NCBI GenBank assembly: GCA_049724395.1
Contig: JAUGWO010000030.1
Coordinates: 124,001 to 188,000 of the forward strand
DNA: 64,000 nt
From: Spongospora subterranea f. sp. subterranea
Taxonomy: Eukaryota; Endomyxa: Phytomyxea; Phytomyxea; Plasmodiophorida
Direction of reading: 5' to 3'
The notes under the pieces are model-generated. The model saw only the letters and a list, made by a program, of their open reading frames with translations, was not told the origin of the DNA and did not search any database. Of the stretch, positions 11,641 to 22,357 are shown piece after piece (within the stretch, counting starts at the first letter, position 1; every line of letters begins with the position of its first letter). Position numbers and translations under genes: made by a program.

Positions 11641-12290
11641 AGCAAGACCGGCGGTGACACACTTACCATGGCACCGTTCTGGTTATGTCACATGAAAAGC
11701 AAACGGTGGTATGATCATGGACGCTAATATCCTTGACGGTGAACGACAGATAATACCTATGGCCATAGCGGTGGTACCCACAGAAGACGAATGTCAATGG
11801 GCTTTTTCTACACGAATTTAAAAGTTTCCATTGAGTTGATCAACAATCCGCTGTTTGTCAATATACATGACCGCGAAAAGGTATGCACAATGCCCAAGTT
11901 TACATTTTACCTATGATGCAAGAGTCGATTTGCATGGTTCACCTTCAACAGAGCGTGAAGAGAAATTTCCGCACTGATGTTGAAGGAAGAATACAGCACG
12001 CTGTGAAAGCAGCTACTCAAGAAAGCTTAGCCGTTGCACTAACTTATATTCGTAACCGGAATTAACTAATCTATGCATAATTGATGGCCAACGATTCTGG
12101 AACCTGGACAACGAGCCTTTTTCCTGTTCCAATATACAGCATCTATACGTCCGACAGTGCAGAGACCATGATCTCTACGATAAAAAAGTTACGTAATGGT
12201 CGTTATTTGAACGTCTTCGTTGAGTTCGGCGAAAACGTATCCAAACACAAGTTCACAAGACTCTCCAAATATCGCAACGTATCTCAGATC
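11640..12290 (+). mobile_element. MULE (Mutator-like) transposase relic, plus copy
   Basis: Translation reads GMIMDANILDGERQIIPMAI, AVVPTEDECQWAFFYTNL, LFVNIHDREKGMHNA and then ICMVHLQQSVKRNFRTDVEG. This is the order of the MULE DDE transposase core: the ALDG..QI.PLAF.IV strand segment, the W-containing helix, the SDR-like catalytic step (here HDRE) and the C..H..+N segment. The frame is interrupted and the N-terminal DNA-binding part is absent. It forms the left arm of a large inverted repeat with 12430-12880. DNA transposon, non-functional. Confidence 0.7.
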
Positions 12291-12880
12291 TTCGGGTTCT
12301 GTGTTTAACGTCAAAAGCAAAAATGCGGAAACGTACCGCAGCGTTGATCTTGATCCAAAGACGTGTTCGCGTAGACTTTTTAAGAATTCGGTAAACCATG
12401 TTCTCACGCCGCTGCCGCGATCAGTTTCATCGAAAATTTCACGATGTCGGTCCTCCTGTACAGTGCGATATTTGGAAATATTGTGAACCTTTTTTTCCAT
12501 ACATTTTTGACGAACTTAACGAGGACGTTAAAATAACTACCATTACGTAATTTTTCCATCGTAGAGTTCATGGTCTCTGCATTGTTGGACGTATCGATGC
12601 CTTATCTTGGAACTGGAAAAAGGCTCGTAGCCCAGGTTCCAGAATTAAATATTCATAGATCAGTTCATTCCGGTTACGAATAAGCGTTAGCGCAACAGCT
12701 TGAGTTGCTGCTTTCACAGGATGCTGCATTCTTCCTTCAACATCAGTGCGTAATTTTTTCTTGACATTTTGTTTAGGTGAAACATGCAAATCGACTCTCG
12801 CATCATAGGAAAATGCGAACTTGGGCATTGCGCATTCCTTTTTCGCGGTCATGTATATTGACATCAGCGGATTGTTAATC
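11855..12880. repeat. Large inverted repeat of MULE sequence (arms 11855-12290 / 12440-12880)
   Basis: The left arm begins GTCAATATACATGACCGCGA; its complement is found at about 12850-12870 and homology continues inward through CACTGATGTTGAAGGAAGAA and CGTAACCGGAAT to about 12290, leaving a spacer of about 150 bp. Arms differ by many substitutions and small indels, so the duplication is not recent. Confidence 0.85.
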
Positions 12881-13250
12881 GACCCAATGGATACCTTATT
12901 GTAGGTTTGATACTTTTTTCGGCTAAAGCTTTGGTGGTTGTCGATTTCAGCAGAGAATCTTTACAGAACGGCGAACGACGTAAGGTTAACTGCTTTGATT
13001 GTACGGTCCCATCCTTGTGTCGATAACAAGTGCCTCAAAACTGGCATTTATCCAGTCGGATGAGCTGAGATTCAAATGCAGGGCGACACATAGCAATGAA
13101 CTTGGACGGTTCACTGGTATGGATAACATAGTCGCAGTTTCTTTTCAAGCACAGCGCGGTAAATGCCTGTTGAAACGCTCTCAAAGGAACATTGCACCTG
13201 GGGCGCTAATGGTACGCAAATGATTCACGAGCTGGATTACAGTAGTGCTT
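12430..13250 (-). mobile_element. MULE transposase relic, minus copy
   Basis: Minus-strand translation includes CDYVIHTSEPSKFIAMCRPA and FEALVIDT, the segment before the MULE catalytic core, then after a deletion VNIHDREKGMRNAQV, RKKLRTDVEGRMQHPVKAAT-like sequence and IRNRNELIYEYLILEPGLRA. It extends further 5' than the plus copy and carries different breaks. Together the two copies form the inverted repeat at 11855-12880. Confidence 0.7.
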
Positions 13251-13369
13251 GACAGTAATTTAACTGTAATTTTAGAAAACTGCGGGTTTTGGGTTCTTCA
13301 GCAACAAAAACTGTAAATTACGCGTAAATTCTATACGATCGCAAAGTTTACTCGTATTTCTTTCGTCAC

Positions 13370-14275
13370 ATCCGCTCATCGAAGGGTCCTTTCAACAAGA
13401 AAGGAAGGCGGCGGCATCGACTAACTTGCTTAATTAAAACCTTATCCTCTTCCTTATCTTTTCCAAATCTTTAGAATGTTTTTTATTCTGAACATCTTCT
13501 TTATCTTTTCTTCATTAACGTAGTCATATCAAGATCCTGCATAGCTTCTGGTCTTACGCTCATCTCCTTACAGTTATTCGTTATTGCATCCTCAACTTTT
13601 TTATCCTGAATTTCAACCAAAATCAGTTTTTCTTTGGATTTGCTTTCTTAACTGGAGTAATTCTGAATCTTTAGGGTCCGCTCAAAAAAATTCTATTACA
13701 ACATCCTCCCAGTTTTAACATCATCGTTAATCGCTTTGATGGAGCGTCCTCAAAAAAAGTGCCATTCCACAGAATTGCGGAAATTTCAGAGGTTGAATTT
13801 TCATTTACAATGTGTTTTTCATGTACAATGCTTTTCGTAAAACAATGAGTAAAAATTGATACGAATTCGGAAAGGTAAAAAAATGAGTGAATTGATATGA
13901 ATCCGGAAAGGCAAGGGTAAAACCAGTAGTACTGTAATGACTAATAGGTAAGGACTGGGAGAGGATGTTGTAAAAAATCACGGAGCGGACCCTAAAAAAC
14001 AGATTTGAGGGAAATCAAGATAAAAAAGTTGACATGCGATACGAGTTAATTTAAAAAAGATGCAGGTAAGACCAGAACCTATAAAGGATGTTGATATGAC
14101 TAATCAGGAAGAAGATAAAAGAAAGAAACAGTAGAAAACGTAATTAAGCAAGTGAAGGATATGACTAAAGATTTGGATAAAAATATGGGAGGCGATAAGA
14201 AATTAACCAAGCGAGAGAGTCGATGTCGCCGCCTTCACATGCCTCCCTGTTGAAAGGAGCAATGAGCGGATGGGA
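13370..14275. mobile_element. Foldback / long-TIR element, ~0.9 kb
   Basis: Left arm 13370-13730 and right arm 13925-14275 are diverged inverted repeats about 350 bp long. Shared blocks from the outside in: CATCCGCTCAT, CTCCTTTCAACA, GGCGGCGACATCGACT-like, TTATCTTTTCCAAATCTTTAG-like, GTCATATCAA-ATCCT, TTCTGGTCTTAC, and AGGGTCCGCTC...TACAACATCCTC. The unpaired centre is about 200 bp. No transposase domain is visible. It is best described as a foldback or MITE-like element of unknown superfamily; the target duplication was not determined. Confidence 0.7.
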
Positions 14276-14279
14276 CGCA

Positions 14280-14960
14280 GACAACACTTGAGAGTTTGAA
14301 ACATGCACTGCCCAAACATTGCAGAAATTCCTGCGATGTGATTTATATATGGGGGTTGCCAACGGTACCTGAAAGTTCGAAGGTAGATTAAAGGAGAAGC
14401 CTAGTTTATGGAGCAACCGCAGCAGGCAAGGCGCCAAACATTGCTTGTCGATCACGGATTCCGAATTGAGGTAATAGAGACCGATATAATTGAATCTGTA
14501 CGTACTAAAGTCGGCCAAGTCTGAACGCGTTCGTCGCCGAATGCAAAACTCTTCAAATAATCGACAAAGAGAGTCCACTTTGCAGAGGCAGCTTCTGATC
14601 ATCGACGGTCGTCTTTTGTTAACTGACTCAGTCAATGAGGCATAATTACAGGGTTGGATTGATTATTCACAATCAGTAAACTCCCCAAAGGGTGTATTTC
14701 GAATAAGTTTGGTTGAAAAAAAATTCATTCACTTTGATGCTGCGTTGAAACCTGGAGAATTGTAGCTCTGCCAGAGTTGGCAAATGCGCGACTTGGCGCA
14801 GTCATTGCCCATGGTAACAGACCAGATAGGTTCAGCCAGCCAAGGCACAAGATAATCAAGCGCCGCCGAGCTTATCCGTCGGCGATATCCTGTCTGCCAA
14901 TCGCCAGCGGTTGTCCTGTCTAGGTTCTTCGGCCGAAGCGCCTTTATTCTCTAATATTGT
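14280..14960. other. No supported gene
   Basis: Between the foldback element and TFIIA gamma. An antisense frame (14165-14635) mostly covers foldback and adjacent sequence and has no recognisable domain. The last 200 bp presumably include the TFIIA gamma promoter. Confidence 0.4.
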
Positions 14961-14969
14961 CAGCCTGAA

Positions 14970-15480
14970 ATGAGCAAGGGCGCCCCTGCTGCAGGGCAAT
15001 CAGCCCATTCCTACATCCTCTATCGGAACTCAACACTGGGAGAGACCCTGAAAGATTCGCTACAGGAGATGGTGGATTCGGATCAAATCGATTCTGATAC
15101 TGCCTTGAAAATCCTTCATGAATTTGATCGGGTTTGTTCGCCTTATTTGAGTGCCGGTTACCGTGAACCTTGTGCATCCTTGACTGTTTTTCGCGATTAA
15201 TTTTCTTGATCGGGCGAAAACCTCAGCTGACATGCTTGGTTTCAGTGTGTCAATCGAGCTCTTCGTGAAGATGTCGACAGCAAGGTTACACTCTCAGGAG
15301 GGTTACATACTTACAGGTTGTGCGATAATGTGTGGACAATGTATATCGAAAATGCCCTTGTCAGTTACTGATCACGAAATGGAATTAATTGTGTTTGGAC
15401 TTAATCCTTGTCGGTAGGTTCGAATGGATCTTGAGGCGATCCATTGTGATATGCTGAAGATCGTTGCCTGCGACCGTTGA
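14970..15480 (+). CDS. GTF2A2: Transcription initiation factor IIA gamma subunit
   Basis: TFIIA gamma joins TFIIA alpha/beta to stabilise TBP on the promoter in the nucleus. Three exons fit the family closely. Exon 1 (14970-15131) starts MSKGAPAAGQ and carries YILYRNSTLGETLKDSLQEM and ALKILHEFDR, the helical bundle. Exon 2 (15246-15359) gives CVNRALREDVDSKV and GGLHTYRLCDNVWT, the beta-barrel core with the invariant TYR.CDNVW. Exon 3 (15418-15480) ends DMLKIVACDR before TGA. Introns are 114 nt and 58 nt; the second has a CTTAAT branch-like site. About 112 residues, the usual length. A short N-terminal extension before YxLYR is the only oddity. Appears intact. Confidence 0.95.
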
Positions 15481-15600
15481 GCATCAAACTGTTAATAGTA
15501 TGAGGGATTTGTTTTTTATCTATAATATATAAAGTGTCATGATCGCTCAAGACAGCGTGTATTGGCATTCTACGTGGACAATTTGTTGTTAAATATTTAC

Positions 15601-16280
15601 TAAGGGCTTTGCCTTTCTTGTATTACAAGATCCATAACCTCATCAAATGTGATAACCTTGTGGTTTGATCTGAACACAGGAGGATATCCGTACGATTTCA
15701 GAATCATATTGGCCATAATGCGACCAACTCGTCCGTTTCCATCTTCAAATGGGTGGATATAGCATACAATAACGGCAAACACATAATAAGCATGCATGAC
15801 AGGGGGCATTCGAACGGATGTCGCCCGAAGTTCATCTTCAAATAACCGGATAAGTTCCGGAACCTGAGTAGACAAGTTAGCGTGCCGTTCCGCTCTTCAT
15901 CCTCAAAAACATTCGACCTCGTCAGCCGGAGCGAAAACTCGATAGAACTTATAAAACATATGGGAACCAACAACAAGGCCGGAGCGAAACTCGCCTTTGC
16001 TGGTCCCGGCTTCTAGGTCAAGGCATTTGTGTAGTTGCAACAACGAAGAGGACGTAATCAATTCAGATGGATTCAACGTCCTCAGCATGTTGGTACACAG
16101 CTCCGATATCAAATCACTCTCACTAATCACCTAAACCGGAATGAGCAGAAGTTTTGAACAAAACAAATTAAGGTCATTATACCGGATCCATGGATATGCT
16201 GTTGAAAGATCTCGAGCGAGCGACGGGTGAAGGAAGACAGTGCGATCCACTCGCATCAAAAGCTTCCCCCGACGATAGAG
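15601..16280 (-). CDS. Fic-domain protein (AMPylase-type)
   Basis: Fic enzymes usually transfer AMP to hydroxyl side chains. The complete active-site motif [12 protein letters not shown] lies at 15720-15755 (catalytic His, acidic residue and GNGR for ATP phosphates). Upstream are [11 protein letters not shown] and [18 protein letters not shown], the conserved G-x-[YF]-R strand and the P..EVP helix before the motif. A 54-nt intron with a GCTAAC branch joins APADE to VPELIR near 15860-15915, and another precedes [11 protein letters not shown] at about 16131. No [S/T]xxxE[G/N] autoinhibitory helix was found in the exons I can assign, and the 5' end is uncertain. The C-terminus IQERQSP is short for the fold. 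No TPR or membrane segment as in animal FICD was seen. Confidence 0.8.
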
Positions 16281-16429
16281 TTATCGTTGATCTAGAGAAG
16301 CAGAATTGGTAAACTGGCATACAACGAGAAAAATTATACCTTTCTGGAGGTGGAAAAAACTCTGATTCGAAAATTTGTCTGCACTTAGATTGTTGATACG
16401 TTTTAGCTAAATTGCAAAAGAAAATCAGT

Positions 16430-16990
16430 GCTATCGATGGGGTGTGCCAAAACCCGGACGTCTGAGATCATCAAAAAAGATAAAATACGCGAAACGCTCT
16501 TGAAAGCTTACCTAAGGATTTCTTTAGCGCTGTTATATGGGGAAAAACAGGACTCCATTCTTTCCCGGGACCAAAAAACGGAAGCCTACCTACAGCAAAA
16601 CCGGCTTCACGCAAATCATCAAGGGCGTGATCGGCTTGATTCCGGATGGGACTTTCAGATTCCTAGAATTCAATTCACCGTTGAATTGCTGCAAGGGAGA
16701 ACGTGCATCGCATACCATTAATGGCGAAACCGTGTACAAATAACGGAATACGGAGACAAGTTGATCCGCTATGGACTCGCACGATTTAACATGTTTGACT
16801 AACCAAAGAAGAAGGAGCATCGAAGCTTTGTGGTCTTCGCTGATCATCGATTTTCCCCAGGACACAAACTGCTCGACGATTCGCAATCTAATCAGAAGTT
16901 GCATCATAAACTCCAAGAGGCGAGACGGCATTGCTATGGACGATCGTTCGTCCTATTACGACAATGAGAAAACGCACTGAATCACGATTG
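16430..16990. other. Unassigned open frames
   Basis: A plus-strand frame at 16537-16743 (68 codons, basic, with a NRTPFFPGTKKRKPTYSK segment and IPDGTFRFLEFN) and a following frame with VVFADHRFSPGHKLLDD suggest a decayed coding sequence, but no family can be named. The 5' exons of the Fic gene could also lie here on the other strand. Confidence 0.25.
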
Positions 16991-17079
16991 GGTGTCTTCA
17001 TTACTGAGTAATTTTGTAAAAAACTAGACACCGTCTCCAAGTATCCGACTCGTGATACCTGTTTCAAATCTGAGCTTAG

Positions 17080-19095
17080 CGAAGAGACAGCCCATTAGTT
17101 CTTACATCATCGTCGTGCAACTGAGCGCAAGCCACCAACAAGGAGGACGTCATCGCCAGTACATTCTCCGCTTGTAGAAGTTCCGCTTCTGACTTTTTGG
17201 AAGGGCAATCTTTCTGGAAAAATGTAAGCATCCACTGTGAAAAAACTGTGGCATGACTAACAAAAAGAACTGCAAAAGCAAAAAATTGGTCAGAAGAGTT
17301 GAGGACGCGGACAGGAATTGTGGCGGCCGAAAACAAGCCGCTACTCCGCGCCATGGGCGCGCGCAAAAGAATACAGCTTGGCTGATCGCCCGCAGATCCT
17401 CAATCCAAACCGATTTACCTGAGGCGACCTGGTCAGACGAAGGCCCTTTACGATAACAATTATGAGAAACCATTTCGAATAGGAGCACCAGCGAAGAAAA
17501 CGGAGGATTCCACCAGCAGCGATGCATTCGCTGAGTGAAATTTATTCAATTTTTTCCCAATCGCGTCATCGTGTTTGCCAGGAACAGAAAACGCGTCATG
17601 ACAACATTGAAGTGCTAGACGATGCCGGTTGGCAGTCCAAATTTCCCCAAATGCCCACGTAGAGGACGAGACAATGAATTCAACAGCAAGCAGCAACGCG
17701 GTATGAACTGGAAAACGGTTAAGCACAAAGACCCAGGATTTGATGCTATCTTACTGGTACTTCTACGCTGGCCGAAACGCAAGCAACAATTATCAAGGTC
17801 GTCTTTGCCCAGGTCATTTGATAAGTCATCGAGCGGGCTCGCCTGCTTAAGAGGACAATTATTATCAGGGTCCAGTAAGTGCATGATTTCACGAAAATTT
17901 CGCCTAGCTGCTTCGTGATAGCAATCTGCCCCCCACCTACGAAACTGTAAATCTGTGTTCAACAATATTCATCGTTTCCAAACTTGTCGAGAATATCTGT
18001 CTTGGCGCCCTTACTAAGAAGATATGACACTATTTCTGAATGACCTAGAACGGGTTGATTGTTGCGGGAAGCTAAAAAAAACAAATGATTTACCGTGAAT
18101 TACAGCTAAATGCAGCAGCGTCCGACCATCATAGTCGGTCAAGTTGACATCAAAGGAATCCGATTCAACCAGTGTCTTTATCTGATCAAAGTTCTGGTCG
18201 GCGCAAGCTTGGGAAAGCTTATATAACACCACTTTACTTTGGATATCAGTTATTGTGGCCCCCCGTTCCTGGAGATAGCTACAATTTGGGAACAGACAGT
18301 TTACATGTAAGGATGGCCCAATTTATGACTGTCGCTTACTGCACTATGGAAAGTCGATTGTTGTCCATTGCCCCCTGCAATGGGGATGATCCAAATCTAT
18401 CAATGCAATCTATAGGAACTCCAACAACTTCGAGTAGATATTTGCAAATACTTAAATGCCCCTCCGACGCAGCAAGATGCAATGGAGTTCTGAAATAAAA
18501 TTGAAACTTGGAGACGGCAACGTCAAAGGTCTTACCTATGATCGTAGTCGCCCAATGACATATCCGCTCCTCGAGCTGCATATATCTTTATTTCATCTAC
18601 GAAAGATTTTATCACTCCGAGTCATAAGCGATTTGAAAAAAACTAACCCAGACAGCCTTGAGACGCAAGTAAACAGACCTTGAGGCAAAGATCAGTACGA
18701 GATCCAATGCTGGGTTTATTGGCTCCATTAGCGACAAGTAATTCGGCGACGGAAAAGTGACCGTTGTTCAAAGCACATGCAATCGGCGTATATCCCCAAA
18801 CATCTTCAGCATTAACATCACCGTTCTGGGATATCAGGAACTCAACAATCCTAATTCGACCTTGGGCCGCTGCGATATGCATGATATTGCGGCCTTCCTA
18901 TCGCGCAATGAGCCATAGTGGTATTCGAATTGCGAAACATACTGCATCGTTCTGCCAGACGTTAACTCCACTTAGCATCAACCATTCAATGGTCTCCAGA
19001 TCCCCTTTCGCGGCCGATGTGAATAATCGATCGATCTGAAGTGAATGTAGATCGAGCTCCGCTAAATTCGTCGACGACATCGACGTTGATAGCAA
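17080..19095 (-). CDS. Ankyrin-repeat protein (multi-exon)
   Basis: Ankyrin repeats run through at least five exons. Exon 1 starts MLSTSMSSTNLAELD or MSSTNLAEL near 19080-19095 and reads RLFTSAAKGDLETIEWLMLS. A 45-nt in-frame intron (18898-18942, GTATGT donor) links VNVWQNDA to EGRNIMHIAAAQGRIRIVEF. Next come GYTPIACALNNGHFSVAELL, then AARGADMSLGDYDHR joined to TPLHLAASEGHLSICKYLLE, then DRFGSSPLQGAMDNN, then QACADQNFDQIKTLVES with DYDGRTLLHLAVIH. The DYD.RTPLH / D[RK][FW]G style resembles the ankyrin tail of glutaminase-type proteins, but no glutaminase domain is present. 3' of about 17950 (RRWGADCYHEAARRNFREIM) the reading becomes uncertain. Likely a scaffold; partner unknown. Confidence 0.7.
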
Positions 19096-19113
19096 TTTCT
19101 AATCACCCGTCAC

Positions 19114-19382
19114 TCAGTTTGTCATCGCACATAAACATTCATCGGTGAAACAGACTTTTTTGAACAATCCATTCCGCTTAACGGCGTCCGTTTTTGCCGC
19201 CGATTCCACCGGAACGGACGGATAGAAATGGTGCGGACACTGATCAATTGTCTGGCCGCTGGCGCGTTGCCTTGTACAGAATGCACAGTTAAATACGATG
19301 GATACGGCCTCCGTCGGGTGCGATTCTGAGGGCACCGAGGTCGACCCGCCTTCCGCTGATCTCCGCCTCGGGCTAGTCCTCA
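19114..19382 (-). CDS. Hypothetical small protein, 89 codons
   Basis: Open frame starting MRTSPRRRSAEGGSTS and containing FNCAFCTRQRASGQ and IDQCPHHFYPSVPVE, with a C-terminal CFTDECLC. The cysteine/histidine spacing hints at metal binding but matches no motif I can name. It sits immediately downstream of a small membrane protein gene on the same strand and could be an extra exon. Confidence 0.35.
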
Positions 19383-19412
19383 TCTTCCAATATTGAACAG
19401 GTCCCCGTTAAA

Positions 19413-19447
19413 ATGACGTGGTGGTGGTGGTGGTGGTGGTGGTGGTA
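19413..19447 (+). repeat. (GGT)n microsatellite
   Basis: About eleven GGT/GTG trinucleotides in a row; a shorter run of five occurs at 19566-19580. Slippage-type repeat in the 3' flank of the gene at 19584. Confidence 0.9.
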
Positions 19448-19583
19448 AAGAATAGGGCTCAGTGTTGTGTTACCCATATATATATTCGCGTGTATAAATG
19501 CACTGGGGGGACGTTGCGACTTGCGTATCCTATTTGGGTATCGCCATACAATAGGGGTAGTACTAGTGGTGGTGGTGGTTGAT

Positions 19584-19966
19584 TTATTTGCGAAACAGTC
19601 CACCGAATAAGACGAAACCGACGAACGATGCTGCCGCAACGCCCAAGGCGATACGGTTGCTTCGTTGATGGGCGAGTTCTTCTTCTGTTAGAGGAGGGGG
19701 AGCGGGCTTTGGTGTGGGCGTCTCAATAGGGATGTCTCGCGTCCTCGATGTAAACTGAGCGTAATTGGAGTATTTCTCGGGTTCGTCTGGAATGAAAAAA
19801 ATGTCAGCCGAACTATGCGAGAACTAATTACAAAAAAACAGAGCATACCTTGTTCGACCTTTAATCTGGGGTACTTTTCAAGAACTTGCTGGGCGTAATT
19901 TTGAAGAGATGACGGGATCATTGAAGGAAGATCGGGAGTGGTTATCGGACAATGGTTCGCAAACAT
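19584..19966 (-). CDS. Small tail-anchored membrane protein, two exons
   Basis: Not recognised. Starts MFANHCPITTPDLPSMI at 19966; exon 1 ends LEKYPRLKVEQ. A 62-nt intron (GTATGC ... TTCATTCCAG) joins it to DEPEKYSNYAQFTSRTRD. The protein then has a proline-rich linker (TPTPKPAPPPL) and a charged helix EEELAHQRSNR, and ends with one hydrophobic segment (IALGVAAASFVGFVLFGGLF) and RK. About 108 residues. The single C-terminal transmembrane helix with a short basic tail suggests insertion into the mitochondrial outer membrane or ER; that is inference. Confidence 0.65.
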
Positions 19967-20082
19967 AATGAAAGCTACTAATGACGCATCGCATGATACC
20001 GGCGATGATCCTAAAATAAATGGGCCACCGCTCTGTGCCGTACGCAAGTTGATTCAAACTGTTGACCGATTACAAGAAGCTT

Positions 20083-20529
20083 TCAATTGTCTACCGATTC
20101 CAGCTTTGCACAACATGCATCTAGCACTTGACGGCAACGTTCAAGAAATTCGGCATCGCTTGTTATTCCTGACGCCACGTCTCGTGCCATAGAAGCTTTC
20201 CTAAAGCGGCGAGGGAGAATATTGTTGACTGGAAAGGGAACAGAGCGAAATAACGCAAAAGCTAATCTGTGGAAGTTTTCATCGCACTGAAGCCATAGTT
20301 AGTACTAGTAAATAGGCGACTGTTAATTGACCTGAAATAAGCATCGATCGCAAAACGGCAATAAACGATCTTGGCATAAAACTCGGTACGCGACTGCATC
20401 ATTTTGTTGCACTTTCTGATCAAGGAGGTCTGCGAAATACCGAATCGACTGGGCGCTGGAAAGGATTGTTCCGTCTCTAGGTTCGCATGACGGCAAGCTG
20501 CCGGTACTGATGTAACTATCGTCAGGCAC
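20083..20529 (-). CDS. Hypothetical helical protein (partial model)
   Basis: No family recognised. Two exons read cleanly: SIRYFADLLDQKVQQNDAVA and VLCQDRLLPFCDRCLFQ, then a 45-nt intron with a perfect TACTAAC branch site, then CDENFHRLAFALFRSVPFP, MARDVASGITSDAEFLER and CRQVLDACCAKLESVDN before TGA at 20083. Helical, with six cysteines. The 5' end is open: no in-frame ATG is seen in the first exon, so an upstream exon is expected near 20600-20780 (a DIEDEEDRGLVIARIG-like frame there is a candidate). It ends 117 bp from the start of the membrane protein gene on the same strand. Confidence 0.5.
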
Positions 20530-20882
20530 GTCCTCGCATACCTGGATTCATGAACTGTGTGTCACCTTGATGAATATCCGTATGGTTCATGTTCTACGAC
20601 ATACTCGGACCCAGTCATGTTCAGCAGTAACAATAGCTCCAGGGACTGTACGTGCCAGGACGGCAGGCGCCACGCTGGCACGCCTATCCTTGCGATGACC
20701 AGGCCCCTATCTTCCTCGTCTTCGATATCCATCAATGGGGGTTCAGTCAGATCTGCGAGAGAGGTGTGCTGTACTCCGTGAAATCCGTTTATTCAAAACC
20801 ACAATCGGAAACGAGACATCAGAAACACCAAAATTCCAGGAGGTTATTCATGCTTGAGTCCAAACTGTCTTGCCGTTCGGAT

Positions 20883-21176
20883 CTACGAATTTGATTTGCC
20901 ATCACTTCCAAGCAGCATCATCCATCCCCCTTTGTAACCATTCATGCCCTCCATGTTCTTCTTGCTGTCGTAAAGTGTATTCCGATTGGAATCTGTAATT
21001 ACCTGCTGTCCCGACAGTTGAAAGTTTACGGTGATCGAGAGGCCTGCCGCCGTCTCCGTTTCCGACTCGTGTTCATTCAGCTGCTCGTTTTCTACGTCTT
21101 CGACGATGTCATTGTCAGATGATGCCGCGAAATCTGTTTCTAAAAAAAAAGCCACCAGTCTCTTGTAACTTGCCAT
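20883..21176 (-). CDS. Hypothetical acidic protein, N-terminal exons
   Basis: Starts MASYKRLVAFF at 21176; a TTTTTTTTTAG acceptor-like tract follows, then ETDFAASSDNDIVEDVENEQ and SITVNFQLSGQQ with a GTAATT donor-like sequence. Strongly acidic. Continuation downstream is unresolved; a frame with IKFVDPNGKTVWTQA near 20880 may be part of it or of a neighbour. No family can be named. Confidence 0.35.
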   Translation of the reverse strand: MASYKRLVAFFLETDFAASSDNDIVEDVENEQLNEHESETETAAGLSITVNFQLSGQQVITDSNRNTLYDSKKNMEGMNGYKGGWMMLLGSDGKSNS

Positions 21177-21179
21177 CCT

Positions 21180-21679
21180 CTTGCTTGATCATCTTATTGA
21201 GCGGAACGAACTTTGGCAGTGGCAATCGCTAGCGGCGAGAAATGTCATGAATTGCATCGTTCAAACAATTGATTCTGTGCGAAACGGTGCAGGGAACTGA
21301 ATGACCGTTTGGCAATGACTTGGTGACGAGGAGGAGGTTACTGAACGACTACATGTGACGAGAAGTGGCACCGCCGAGGAAATAGTGGAAATCACAATTC
21401 TAAATTACTTCGTCTGCAAAATGGGAACTGTGCGATGTCCATCCTGTAAACGATAAACACAGCAAAACAGCAATATGACCTTAACAATCCAAATAGCCAT
21501 GTACGTAGTTTCCAATATAAGTTTCGAACGGCCTATTGATAAACAGCGGAGGACAACTCAATACAAAAAATGCGATTTCATGGAACGACTCTCCTTGGCA
21601 CTGGACCTTCTGCACTTGGTTTGGAAAAAACAACCGCTTTTTGCAGATTTGCACTTCTTTCAAAATAATTTGTGTGTGT
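21180..21679. other. No supported gene
   Basis: Short open frames only, on both strands (for example plus 21475-21768), without coding character. Nothing else recognised. Confidence 0.4.
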
Positions 21680-22357
21680 TTAATTGTTCCGCTCTCTATA
21701 ACACATTATATGATGGTGCACATTCGTTTTGTAGAAGCCCGATGGCTCGACAACAAGTGATCTTATGAGGACAAGTACATTAGATGACTTCTTTGATTGC
21801 GCTGCACCTGACACTACCAACAAACTCAAAAAAGCCGTTCTCTCAAGAATGGTTGCTGCAGGTCTTCGATCAGGATTCTTTTGATTTGCTCTAGTTGATT
21901 CCAAAGCACGATCATAAAGCCGGGTAATCGCATCAAGAATGTGCACCGCTCTTCCTTCATCCTATGTACCCCGCGTTGCTACTGTTGAAAATGGCTCACT
22001 CTTTCGACTCTGCCAAGAGCGCCAACATATTTGCGAACTCAAGTCGTGAAAGCCACTTCGAACGCCCCAGATGACGTGACTCTGTGAATACGACAGTGAC
22101 CAGTGTAACAGCTGCATGTTACATACTGTTACATGTGTCGTTGGTAACGATAGTAGAAGGTGCGTCTTTTGTTCAGCAATAACATCTATCGGTACTTGTT
22201 CTAGAACCTCATTCGCCTGTTCAGTCAAGTTAAGATCGGGGCGGAATCTGTGGTGGATATCCGTCCGTACCCCAGGAACCTGATCATGGCGACGTTGCCG
22301 CGGATGTCGCCATTGACGATCCCCGGGTTCAGTGGCGATCATCGGGCGCCTGTACAC
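21680..22357 (-). CDS. Hypothetical protein, exon fragments
   Basis: A convincing exon-like frame reads DEGRAVHILDAITRLYDRAL and then NQKNPDRRPAATILERTAFL and SKKSSNVLVLIRSLVVEP. A preceding frame from MIATEPGD carries basic and Q/E-rich sequence. The helical, charged composition looks like real coding sequence, but frames change between the pieces and no family was recognised. Confidence 0.35.

Noticed and set aside
13370-14275. Polinton/Maverick on the basis of long terminal inverted repeats
   Set aside because: The element is under 1 kb, with no polymerase, integrase or capsid sequence. A foldback or MITE-like element explains it.
17080-19095. Glutaminase with ankyrin tail
   Set aside because: The ankyrin style is similar, but no glutaminase catalytic domain exists on either side.
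20883-21176. Assignment of the acidic protein to the p32/MAM33 family
   Set aside because: Only SITVNFQL resembles p32; the diagnostic C-terminal helix region was not found downstream.
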